DNA of 64,000 nt from IMG/VR virus record IMGVR_UViG_3300008116_000058, positions 16,069 through 80,068 of that record; one strand, given 5' to 3'. The stretch comes from a virus. Positions within the stretch are counted from its first letter, which is position 1. Every line of letters starts with the position of its first letter. A model generated the notes under the pieces. The model did not search any database. It had not been told where the DNA came from and saw only the letters and a program-made list of their open reading frames with translations. The position numbers were made by a program, and so were the translations under genes. Of this stretch, positions 44,367 to 50,606 are shown in pieces.

Positions 44367-44439
44367 TGGAGCAGGTCCGAGGAATCACACCTCACCAACT
44401 CACTAGAATGTGAGCATGCTCTCATTACATCTGACCCGC
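44367..44439 (-). pseudogene. degenerate tRNA derived from tRNA-Gly
   Basis: The first 22 bases closely follow the two tRNA-Gly genes (GCGGGT..GATGTAATG..AGC) and CCA is kept. The anticodon stem CTCAC/GTGAG closes a 6-base loop ATTCTA, and the T-loop is TGTGATT. Probably non-functional or changing identity. Confidence 0.55.
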
Positions 44440-44802
44440 GTTAAAATTCTGGAAGGACTCCTGACTACCTTCAATTTTCACAATACTACATGCATTCGTC
44501 CACAGTCCACATGGTCAATTACTCCGTGTGTTGATGACTGGTGGGCCTTATTTTCCCCACAACGACCTACGATATATCAGATATTATATTAGCTACGATG
44601 TCGTTACGCTTGGATTTCGGTTGATCGACCTAGATCCGCCATAGACTTGCCACATAGTATTATTACTCATACCTTGCCTTGGTTCTTCACCTCAGCAGTG
44701 CGTTACCCCTATAAGAAGAGTTATTCCGCCACTAGAAATTGTCAAAGATCTAATATACCCTAGAGTATATATAGAGTGTTGAACTTGTCAACACAAAAAA
44801 TT
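44440..44802. other. 363-base stretch without a gene in the tRNA cluster
   Basis: No reading frame with gene-like composition and no canonical cloverleaf. Short imperfect stems and a CCCACCA-like 3' end near 44540 suggest eroded tRNA copies. A TATATATAG-rich segment near 44770 just upstream may be a promoter, unproven. Confidence 0.35.
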
Positions 44803-44877
44803 TGGTGCGTCCGGCGAGACTTGAACTCGCAACCAACAGATTAAAAGTCTGCTGCTCTACCATTGAGCTACGAACGC
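44803..44877 (-). tRNA. tRNA-Lys (anticodon TTT)
   Basis: Acceptor GCGTTCG/CGGACGC, anticodon arm CAGA-CTTTTAA-TCTG, T-loop TTCAAGT, CCA encoded. Confidence 0.94.
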
Positions 44878-44883
44878 GTTTGT

Positions 44884-44994
44884 TTAAAGATCATCATCTT
44901 CGTACCTAGAATTCATACCACAGAACCTAGCAACCATCAAGAGAAAAATGATGTAAATTGTAAGTCCGATAAGAAGTCCAAGTGCCAGTTTCAT
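44884..44994 (-). CDS. 36-residue membrane micro-protein
   Basis: The frame MKLALGLLIGLTIYIIFLLM continues to SRYEDDDL. It is one transmembrane helix with an acidic tail. An AGGAT motif lies at ribosome-binding distance before the ATG. Very small membrane peptides in phages often affect host membranes, but no function is shown here. Confidence 0.58.
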   Translation of the reverse strand: MKLALGLLIGLTIYIIFLLMVARFCGMNSRYEDDDL

Positions 44995-45028
44995 TATGGA
45001 TACATCCTACACCGAGAATGTTGTTCTG

Positions 45029-45211
45029 TCAACTGTTTTTGTGAGAATTTTCTTTGATCCAATCAAGACGGTGTTTGTTCACCCAATCTGTTAGTGCTTT
45101 TTCAAATCCAATATCAGCGTTGGCTTTTTCAGATTCGATCCACTTGTGTTTAAGAATTTCATCCCGTATCTTAAGATATTTTGCATATGAAGATGTCGGT
45201 TTGGAACTCAT
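45029..45211 (-). CDS. 60-residue protein resembling the DUF4032 C-terminal segment
   Basis: Start MSSKPTSSYAKYLKIRDEIL is used because the longer frame enters the upstream tRNA-Cys gene. The core EILKHKWIESEKANADIGFEKALTDWV looks like a short helical motif seen at the end of DUF4032 proteins and in small phage proteins. TATTTATT lies 7 bases before the ATG. Function unknown. Confidence 0.6.
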   Translation of the reverse strand: MSSKPTSSYAKYLKIRDEILKHKWIESEKANADIGFEKALTDWVNKHRLDWIKENSHKNS

Positions 45212-45268
45212 ACTCAAATAAATAGTTGTTCGTAACAAAACCGTTACATTTGAATGTATAAATAAAAT

Positions 45269-45343
45269 TGGAGTTCCGTGTTGGATTTGCACCAACCTAA
45301 TGCTGTTTTGCAGACAGCCGCCTAACTACTCGACCAACGAAAC
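45269..45343 (-). tRNA. tRNA-Cys (anticodon GCA)
   Basis: Acceptor GTTTCGT/ACGGAAC, anticodon arm TGT-CTGCAAA-ACA, CCA encoded. The T-loop is TGCAAAT, with G at position 55 in place of the usual U. Confidence 0.9.
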
Positions 45344-45349
45344 ATAAAG

Positions 45350-45428
45350 TGGGGTGTACGGCGGGATTCGAACCCGTATCTGCCAGACTCACAATCTGGG
45401 GCATTAAACCAGTTATGCTACATACACC
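45350..45428 (-). tRNA. tRNA-His (anticodon GTG)
   Basis: Acceptor GGTGTAT/GTACACC, discriminator C, anticodon arm CAGA-TTGTGAG-TCTG, T-loop TTCGAAT, CCA encoded. Confidence 0.93.
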
Positions 45429-45436
45429 ATTAAAAA

Positions 45437-45510
45437 TGGAGCCTCCAGCTGGTATCGATCCAGCGTTTCATCATTACCAATGATGTGTAATACCTTTATA
45501 CTATGAAGGC
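45437..45510 (-). tRNA. tRNA-Thr (anticodon GGT)
   Basis: Acceptor GCCTTCA/TGGAGGC, anticodon arm CATCA-TTGGTAA-TGATG, T-loop ATCGATA, CCA encoded. Confidence 0.9.
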
Positions 45511-45515
45511 AAAAG

Positions 45516-45593
45516 TGGTACTGCCGGTAGGAGTCGAACCTACAACCTTCTGATCCGTAGTCAGATGCTCTAATCCAATTGAGCTACGACAGC
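45516..45593 (-). tRNA. tRNA-Arg (anticodon ACG)
   Basis: Acceptor GCTGTCG/CGGCAGT, anticodon arm TCTGA-CTACGGA-TCAGA, T-loop TTCGACT, CCA encoded. Confidence 0.94.
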
Positions 45594-45602
45594 ATTATAA
45601 AT

Positions 45603-45679
45603 TGGCGCACCCGGAGGGACTCTAACCCCCAACCTTTCCGGTAGAAACGGATGGCTCTATACAATTGAGCTACGAGTGC
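45603..45679 (-). tRNA. tRNA-Arg (anticodon TCT)
   Basis: Acceptor GCACTCG/CGGGTGC, anticodon arm TCCG-TTTCTAC-CGGA, discriminator G, CCA encoded. T-loop TTAGAGT. Confidence 0.9.
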
Positions 45680-45689
45680 GTTAAAATTA

Positions 45690-46091
45690 TTAGTTATGCA
45701 TATTACTACCAGCTCCATATCCATTTTGTAATTTTGGAGTATTTAAGATTTCATCTTTTGGATCTGGATACACACTGAAAAAATAATGAATGTCATCATT
45801 CTTTTTATTTGTGGAATATAATAAAAAATTTACATTACCATTTGGATGTCCTCTACCGTCAAATATATAATAATATTCAGGATCAGTGCCAGATAAGGCT
45901 GCTTTTGGCACATCTTTAACATATTTAAAGAACACCTCCGAAGATATTCTATATACATTATCATCATCACCTAATGTATTTTGCATCCACATAGCCGGTT
46001 CTGTAGAATCATCACCCAATCCAAATTGACATATTAATCCTACACAATTACCCAAATATTGTTCTTTTAGTAAACTTGATAATTTAATCAT
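45690..46091 (-). CDS. candidate packaged protein with capsid-targeting N-terminus
   Basis: Starting at MIKLSSLLKEQYLGN the protein has 133 residues. I reject the longer frame because ATATTTATA sits 6 bases before this ATG and the extension crosses a tRNA. The first ten residues match the MIKLKxLLxE tag and give a predicted LKE cleavage site, as in T4 capsid-targeting sequences. The rest is a small alpha/beta domain with YYYIFDGRGHPNGNVNFLLYS, which I do not recognise. Confidence 0.65.
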   Translation of the reverse strand: MIKLSSLLKEQYLGNCVGLICQFGLGDDSTEPAMWMQNTLGDDDNVYRISSEVFFKYVKDVPKAALSGTDPEYYYIFDGRGHPNGNVNFLLYSTNKKNDDIHYFFSVYPDPKDEILNTPKLQNGYGAGSNMHN

Positions 46092-46120
46092 AACTATAAA
46101 TATATCAAACTTATTTAAGA

Positions 46121-46194
46121 TGGTAGGCAATCACGGTTCCGCCCCGTGGTCTTTCGATTATCAGTCGAATGCTCTACTATTGAGCTAAATGCCT
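46121..46194 (-). tRNA. tRNA-Ile (anticodon GAT)
   Basis: Acceptor AGGCATT/ATTGCCT (one mismatch), anticodon arm TTCGA-CTGATAA-TCGAA, CCA encoded. T-arm CACGG-GGCGGAA-CCGTG has a non-standard loop. Confidence 0.85.
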
Positions 46195-46200
46195 ATTAAA

Positions 46201-46279
46201 TGGCGAGGGTAGCCGGATTCGAACCGAGCAAGTCTGCACAGTGACAGTGTGCTATGTTAGCCAATTACACTATACCCCC
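46201..46279 (-). tRNA. tRNA-Asp (anticodon GTC)
   Basis: Acceptor GGGGGTA/TACCCTC, anticodon arm CACA-CTGTCAC-TGTG, T-loop TTCGAAT, CCA encoded. Confidence 0.92.
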
Positions 46280-46398
46280 ATTAAAATTAATCACCAACAC
46301 GATAGTTAGCTCATAGGCATATTCGGTTATTGTTCGTCGTCAACAATAATCCCGCTATCTCTTTTACCACACGACCTGCTTCATAGAGTTGGTGAAAT

Positions 46399-46476
46399 TG
46401 GTGCAAGTGATGGGATTTGAACCCACAACCTTTCGGGTAAGAGCCGAATACTCTGATCCAGTTGAGTTACACTTGC
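46399..46476 (-). tRNA. tRNA-Lys (anticodon CTT)
   Basis: Acceptor GCAAGTG/CACTTGC, anticodon arm TTCGG-CTCTTAC-CCGAA, T-loop TTCAAAT, CCA encoded. Confidence 0.93.
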
Positions 46477-46662
46477 ATAAATGGTTTTCCTAGGATTTCA
46501 CAGTTGTTCTCTTGTTTCGTGCCCTACTCCAAGATCTATCTAGTTCCGCCAGGTGCACCGAAATTTTGGTATCACCTGTAAAATTTGTATCTATTATTGT
46601 CAACGAACGATAAACATCTTACCACACTTTATTGTTCCGTCAACAATATTCTTAAAAAAATT

Positions 46663-47415
46663 TTAAGTACTAACTGGTTTCTTTGGATAAGGTTGAACTG
46701 GTTTAACCAAGTTTGCCAGAATGTTCTTTCCTTCACTAGAGTTTGTACCGGATAAAATGTAAATATACTTATGTTTACCGTAATCAATCCGTAATTCAAA
46801 CGGACTGTCAGGATTTGTTTTTAAATCACGAACTGCATCTCCAGCAGTTTTAAATCCATATTTTTCTATCTGCGGTTTTCTATTAACCCATCTATCTTCA
46901 TTTTTATCCCACAAACGTTTTCTAGTTCTACTCTTACCTAGATAAATTGCGTTTGTAGCTTGATATACAGTGCCAGTGTGTCCTTGTTCACTATCAGACC
47001 GAGTAATAATTACTTTTACTTTAGGATAATTTTGTTTGATCGTTTTATTACCTAATCCAATTACGTATGATGCCAAATTATTTTTTAATTCAGGTATTTC
47101 TTTCACTTCTGGTTTTAGATATAATCTTAACAATTCTAATAATTCATTCTGTTTAAGTAAACTATTACCTTTATCATCCACAGCTATTTCTTGAAAATCT
47201 TGTGGCTTGGTAGTCTGTCCATATACAATAACCCCAACCATATCTACATTGCCATCAGGCATCTTGTACATCACACCATAATTAACAGTAACCGCTGTTG
47301 GATACTTCTTTAGATAATGTTTGTTTATAAAGTCTATAACCTCAGACTTACTCTTTGGTTCTAGATATACACTATCTTTTAGAGATTCTATCAACAAACT
47401 CTTAAATGTTATCAT
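46663..47415 (-). CDS. Mom-like protein with capsid-targeting N-terminus
   Basis: With start MITFKSLLIESLKDSVYLEP the protein has 250 residues. CTATTTATA lies 5 bases before the ATG, and the longer frame has no ribosome binding site. Residues 1-10 match the packaged-protein tag with LIE as predicted cleavage site. In the middle, YPKVKVIITRSDSEQGHTGT and VYQATNAIYLGKSRTRKRL match the core of Mom-type DNA-modification proteins (GNAT fold, adenine carbamoylmethylation), where SYADPAQGHxGTIYQA is typical. The N-terminal 130 residues are unassigned. Packaging a Mom-like enzyme would be unusual. Confidence 0.72.
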   Translation of the reverse strand: MITFKSLLIESLKDSVYLEPKSKSEVIDFINKHYLKKYPTAVTVNYGVMYKMPDGNVDMVGVIVYGQTTKPQDFQEIAVDDKGNSLLKQNELLELLRLYLKPEVKEIPELKNNLASYVIGLGNKTIKQNYPKVKVIITRSDSEQGHTGTVYQATNAIYLGKSRTRKRLWDKNEDRWVNRKPQIEKYGFKTAGDAVRDLKTNPDSPFELRIDYGKHKYIYILSGTNSSEGKNILANLVKPVQPYPKKPVST

Positions 47416-47824
47416 ATCGTATAAATAGTAAACATTGAGGATTTCACGGGGGATAATTACTTCTAGAGAGTAAGTCCCAAACGGCTGTATAGCCTTACCG
47501 TTCCACATTTTATACTCCTTCACCAGAGGGAATCGAACCCCAGAGAAATGTGTCTATCTCAAAAATCACGACATGAATCACGACATGATGACGCGATAGA
47601 TAAAAATTAGTCCAATAAATTGATATCACGTCACAATCTATTTCAAAAAAGTATTCTGAACAAATCAACTTTATATGAGTGGTAGCTGCACCCACTCTCC
47701 GTCTTCCCAAGTTTCTCGTCTGGCCACATCTAAGGGCATCCACTTGGATAGTTGATATCGGAGTATAGAGGCAATAACTCTTTGTTCAGATATGAACAAT
47801 CCTTTACAAGTCTTGTTCAAAAAA
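47416..47824. other. 409-base stretch: tRNA remnants and a doubtful frame
   Basis: A T-arm remnant (CTCTGGGGTTCGATTCCCTCTG on the minus strand) lies at 47525-47548. A frame at 47671-47820 with only a TTG start encodes a segment KWMPLDVARRETWEDGEWVQ. It reads gene-like but has no supporting signal. Nothing else is recognisable. Confidence 0.35.
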
Positions 47825-47900
47825 TGGCCCGATAGGTTGGTAACGCTCCAACGTCCCTTCGTCTTCAGCGAAGTGCTAATACTATCTCAGCTACTACCGG
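47825..47900 (-). tRNA. tRNA-Phe (anticodon GAA)
   Basis: Acceptor CCGGTAG/CTATCGG, anticodon arm CTTCG-CTGAAGA-CGAAG, CCA encoded. T-arm GTTGG-AGCGTTA-CCAAC lacks the TTC motif. Confidence 0.82.
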
Positions 47901-47913
47901 ATTATAAATTAAA

Positions 47914-47995
47914 TTGACAAGTCAAAGGAATCGAACCTTTTCGGAACAGCAGCATCACTGCTCCTTTACCACGCCCTGCGCACTAGCACCTGTCA
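47914..47995 (-). pseudogene. tRNA-like sequence without CCA
   Basis: Acceptor-like TGACAGG/CTTGTCA and normal T-arm (AAAGG-TTCGATT-CCTTT), but the 3' end is ATTT and the anticodon region forms a palindrome AGCAG..CTGCT with no clear anticodon. Confidence 0.5.
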
Positions 47996-48004
47996 AAGTA
48001 AATA

Positions 48005-48099
48005 ACAGAGTGGTTTTGAACCAATCCCATAGAGAATCGTGCATCTTGCCTGGCGTCAAACTCCAAGCCTTCATTGCTAATTCGATCTATACACTCTGT
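48005..48099 (-). pseudogene. tRNA-like sequence without CCA
   Basis: ACAGAGTG/CACTCTGT ends pair perfectly over 8 bp and a TTCAAAA T-loop is present, but the core is not a cloverleaf and CCA is missing. Confidence 0.45.
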
Positions 48100-48118
48100 C
48101 AAATCGTTTTTTGATACA

Positions 48119-48946
48119 TTAAAATCTAATATCATCAGTGGAATCGTCAAATCTTTTCTCTAATGGAATTGGAACTCCATCGTCATCATAAGTAATCAAC
48201 TCCGCTGATTTAACTTGATTTGGGTTAAAAACTGCATATACAATTCCTGTACCCGAATGAATTTTTCCTTCAAATCCACGATTTTCAATTTGAATAAATC
48301 CTGTGTATCCTTTGTTCTGAATCCATTCTCTTAAAGACAGCCACTTTCCACCATTTCGGAAAGCCCATAATTCTATAATAGACCAAGAAGATTCATCAAT
48401 AGCTTGATATACAGAATCTATAACTTTAACTTTATTAGAGTCGTCGTATCGTCTATAATCTGGATCTCTCCACGCCCATTCATGTTCATATTCATCTGTT
48501 AATTCTTGAGGTATGTAGTGTGTTGGATTATCCGTTCCAGACATTCCGAATAAAGAGTATTCTGTTCCAGGCATCATTCCATTTTCTTTCTCTTTTTGAA
48601 GTTGCCATTCATAACATTTTTTTATAACAGATTTTAAAAACTGTTTCGTTTTTGAATCTCTCAAATCAAAGAAATTGGCTTTTAGATAAACTTTGTAAAT
48701 TTTACTATTTTTACCGAACGACGTTGTACCTTGTCCTGTCTCTTTTTTATAAATTTCCGCATGTTCTTTATTATCAGTAAAATATAACGCTCCTCTTTTT
48801 GAGACTCTAAAATTGTTAAAGGATTTATCACCTATAACAGTTCCGTGAAATAAAGGTCCGACAGTATAACCTTTACTATTTGCTGCTTTTTTAACGTCGG
48901 CTTCATCCCATTGAGATTCCACAATTAGAGATTTAAGTTTAATCAT
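48119..48946 (-). CDS. ADP-ribosyltransferase-like protein with capsid-targeting N-terminus
   Basis: The 275-residue protein begins MIKLKSLIVESQWDEAD: the ten-residue tag with predicted cleavage after IVE. PLFHGTVIGDKSFNNF follows near residue 31, then KRGALYFTDNKEHAEIYKKE near 50. The C-terminal VYAVFNPNQVKSAELITYDD ends in a DDIRF motif. These are the landmarks of ART-type (ART-PolyVal-like) domains, with the HGT strand and YFT strand lining the NAD site. T4 Alt is an ADP-ribosyltransferase packaged by the same kind of tag and injected to modify RNA polymerase, so this may be a functional counterpart. ATATTTATA precedes the ATG. Confidence 0.78.
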   Translation of the reverse strand: MIKLKSLIVESQWDEADVKKAANSKGYTVGPLFHGTVIGDKSFNNFRVSKRGALYFTDNKEHAEIYKKETGQGTTSFGKNSKIYKVYLKANFFDLRDSKTKQFLKSVIKKCYEWQLQKEKENGMMPGTEYSLFGMSGTDNPTHYIPQELTDEYEHEWAWRDPDYRRYDDSNKVKVIDSVYQAIDESSWSIIELWAFRNGGKWLSLREWIQNKGYTGFIQIENRGFEGKIHSGTGIVYAVFNPNQVKSAELITYDDDGVPIPLEKRFDDSTDDIRF

Positions 48947-48980
48947 ATATCATATAAATATAACAAATCAAAAAAACTAA

Positions 48981-49082
48981 TCTGCATGGTTGGAATTGAA
49001 CCAACGGCCCGTGCTTATTCACACTTTTACGGTGTCATTTACCATCATAGTGAGCACTGATCTACCTCTGAACTACACACAG
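48981..49082 (-). tRNA. tRNA-like gene with ~30-base insertion in the anticodon loop
   Basis: Acceptor CTGTGTG/CATGCAG, D-arm TAGTTCAGAGGTAGATC and T-arm GTTGG-TTCAATT-CCAAC are intact. The anticodon stem GTGCT/AGCAC closes a 37-base loop. CCA is not encoded. Anticodon cannot be assigned. Confidence 0.6.
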
Positions 49083-49089
49083 ATTAAAA

Positions 49090-49175
49090 TGGTGGGGTAT
49101 GTAGGTAACGCGCCTACCGAGCCTTTCAGCGCCAGATTTACAGTCTGGACCATCTCTTTAATGGTATAATACCCC
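49090..49175 (-). tRNA. tRNA-Tyr (anticodon GTA)
   Basis: Class II, acceptor GGGGTAT/ATACCCC, anticodon arm CCAGA-CTGTAAA-TCTGG, CCA encoded. T-arm GTAGG-CGCGTTA-CCTAC lacks TTC. Confidence 0.87.
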
Positions 49176-49213
49176 GAAAAATTTAACGTCATATGTTTGT
49201 TTCACCATATGAC

Positions 49214-49289
49214 AGTGACTGAGGTTCTTCTTTCACCGTTACGTTCTAGTTATCCTCACCTATGCACAGGTAGAACGGCTTTAGTCACT
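49214..49289 (-). pseudogene. 76-nt tRNA-sized hairpin element
   Basis: AGTGACT/AGTCACT 7-bp ends enclose nested stems (GTTCT/AGAAC, ACCT/AGGT). The size and end stem recall a tRNA but no T-arm or anticodon is recognisable. Confidence 0.4.
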
Positions 49290-49458
49290 TCAGAAGATGG
49301 CTATTCGATGTTGGGTTACGGGATGACTTACACAGTCTAATTATAACCTACAGTCAGATATCTTGTTGTAGATCAACCCACTCACTCTCCACGACTGCCT
49401 CACTTGCAATTGAAGCATCTTTCTTCAGCATCGTGAGTCTGCTGACATCGAATAAAAT

Positions 49459-49584
49459 TGGCTCCAGAGGAAGGGCTCGAACCTTCAACATTTCGGTTAA
49501 CTTCAGCCTTGTGAGATTTGCACTCTCTATTAAATAGTACTTTATAGCCCACAGCCGAACGCTCTACCATTGAGCTACTCTGGA
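49459..49584 (-). tRNA. tRNA-Asn (anticodon GTT) interrupted by a 51-base insertion in the anticodon
   Basis: The flanking sequence is a textbook tRNA-Asn: acceptor TCCAGAG/CTCTGGA, D-arm TAGCTCAATGGTAGAGC, anticodon stem TTCGG/CCGAA, T-arm GAAGG-TTCGAGC-CCTTC and CCA. The loop is 58 bases and reads CTG at its start and TTAA at its end. Removing 51 bases restores CTGTTAA, the normal Asn loop. The insertion contains GAGA-GTGCAAA-TCTC. Confidence 0.8.
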
Positions 49585-49592
49585 ATTGAAAA

Positions 49593-49660
49593 TGGCTCTC
49601 GGAAAAGGAATCGCACCCTTATCATTCGGGTAACAACCGAAGGTAATACTATTCTTGGGG
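49593..49660 (-). pseudogene. 3' portion of a tRNA-Asn-like gene
   Basis: Anticodon arm TTCGG-TTGTTAC-CCGAA (GTT), T-arm with loop TGCGATT, TCCGAGA acceptor strand and encoded CCA are present, but no 5' acceptor strand (TCTCGGA) is found upstream. Confidence 0.5.
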
Positions 49661-49816
49661 TGCGTTGCACTTCCGTTCTGATTTCAACAGACTCTCTTTC
49701 AAAAATGTTTACTGGATTTCACAATTGTTCCACTTACTAATCACAATCTCGTCAGACTGTGATTTTCAATGTCTATCAGTGTCAATACATTACTTACTAC
49801 TTCATCACCTTTTATT

Positions 49817-49885
49817 GATCGGATTCGAACCGATACTTCCACCGTATCGTGGTGTTGTTCTACCATTTAAACTACGTGTGTGTTG
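49817..49885 (-). pseudogene. degenerate tRNA lacking 3' acceptor strand
   Basis: D-arm TAGTTTAAATGGTAGAAC, stem CACC/GGTG with loop ACGATAC (no U33) and T-arm ATCGG-TTCGAAT-CCGAT. The 3' sequence CAATAAAAGG does not pair with ACACACG. Confidence 0.5.
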
Positions 49886-49909
49886 CCTTCACCTAATGTA
49901 TTTGAAAAT

Positions 49910-49984
49910 TGGCATGGACGGTGGGTAACGCTCCCACATTAGGCAGTTTTGGAGACTGCTACATTTCTTGTCTGTCACGTCCAT
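49910..49984 (-). tRNA. tRNA-Trp (anticodon CCA)
   Basis: Acceptor ATGGACG/CGTCCAT, anticodon arm GCAGT-CTCCAAA-ACTGC, CCA encoded. T-arm GTGGG-AGCGTTA-CCCAC has the same odd loop as tRNA-Phe. Confidence 0.87.
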
Positions 49985-49992
49985 ATTAAAAA

Positions 49993-50071
49993 TGGCAGCC
50001 TCACTCGGAGTCAAACCGAGTTCTCCGGATTGAGAATCCAGAATCCTATTACATTCGTAGACGATGAGGCC
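49993..50071 (-). tRNA. tRNA-Glu (anticodon CTC)
   Basis: Acceptor GGCCTCA/TGAGGCT, anticodon arm CTGGA-TTCTCAA-TCCGG, T-arm CTCGG-TTTGACT-CCGAG, CCA encoded. Confidence 0.87.
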
Positions 50072-50078
50072 ATTACAT

Positions 50079-50126
50079 GAGAGTTTTGATGGAACGCATC
50101 AACATCGGTCATCTACCGATACTCTC
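50079..50126 (-). pseudogene. 48-nt tRNA-like minihelix without anticodon arm
   Basis: GAGAGT/ACTCTC ends enclose two arms only: TCGGT-AGATG-ACCGA and TTGAT-GCGTTCC-ATCAA. The layout is acceptor, D-like and T-like arms with the anticodon arm missing. Confidence 0.5.
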
Positions 50127-50135
50127 GAAAAAGTG

Positions 50136-50224
50136 AGCCTCCAGTCAGGTTCGAACTGACAAAGGATTATTAGTCCATTCTCGATTACAAATCGAGGCCG
50201 ATAGCCAATTCCGGTCATGGAGGC
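50136..50224 (-). tRNA. tRNA-Thr-like (anticodon TGT), long variable arm, no CCA
   Basis: Acceptor GCCTCCA/TGGAGGC, anticodon arm CTCGA-TTTGTAA-TCGAG, T-arm GTCAG-TTCGAAC-CTGAC. An 18-base variable region with GGA/TCC stem is unusual for threonine, and CCA is not encoded. Confidence 0.75.
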
Positions 50225-50424
50225 ATAAAAAATTTTCACTTACTTCCAATGGATTTTTCACCTATCGTTGGTAGCCATACTATTCCCAGTACGACCGGCG
50301 TCTCCTATTCCTTGGCCCGCCTCTACGGTGTTTTGATAAGTTCAAAACTTCAAAAAACTCAAGGACAACCGTGTGCCGTCCTTCATCATGTAAACACTCT
50401 ATCACCGACTTCCCTCGCCGTCAA

Positions 50425-50455
50425 CAAAAAACCGTCACTTTTTTAGGGTGACGGT
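50425..50455 (-). terminator. terminator closing the 50.6-52 kb gene transcript
   Basis: Minus-strand ACCGTCAC and GTGACGGT stem followed by TTTTT. It isolates the right-hand genes from the tRNA cluster. Confidence 0.88.
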
Positions 50456-50480
50456 TGATATTGTTCAAGAAAGGTAAAAG

Positions 50481-50594
50481 ATGAGTCAGAGTACACAATA
50501 TCAGCCGTCAACACATTCACAATCTCTTGTAAATGTATTCCAGCGTTTAATATTGGTATACAAATGGTTCATTTTCAAGTATAAATATACGTAA
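50481..50594 (+). CDS. possible 37-residue rightward micro-protein
   Basis: ATG at 50481 follows AAGAAAGGTAAAAG, a good ribosome binding site. The frame MSQSTQYQPSTHSQSLVNVF continues with a hydrophobic basic tail (QRLILVYKWFIFKYKYT). It is convergent with the packaged-protein gene at 50607. The support is the binding site and composition only. Confidence 0.4.
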   Translation: MSQSTQYQPSTHSQSLVNVFQRLILVYKWFIFKYKYT

Positions 50595-50606
50595 ATTTCG
50601 AAAACA

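Noticed and set aside
46092-46130. Longer N-terminus (MPTILNKFDIFIV) for the 133-residue tagged protein
   Set aside because: It starts inside a tRNA gene and would bury the shared MIKL tag that begins right after the TATTTATA box.
47671-47820. 50-codon leftward frame with TTG start
   Set aside because: The segment KWMPLDVARRETWEDGEWVQ looks protein-like, but there is no ATG, no ribosome binding site and no homologue I recognise. It lies in tRNA-remnant sequence.
49497-49554. Group I intron in tRNA-Asn
   Set aside because: The insertion is only 51 bases and lacks the P3-P7 core, so it cannot be a self-splicing group I intron.
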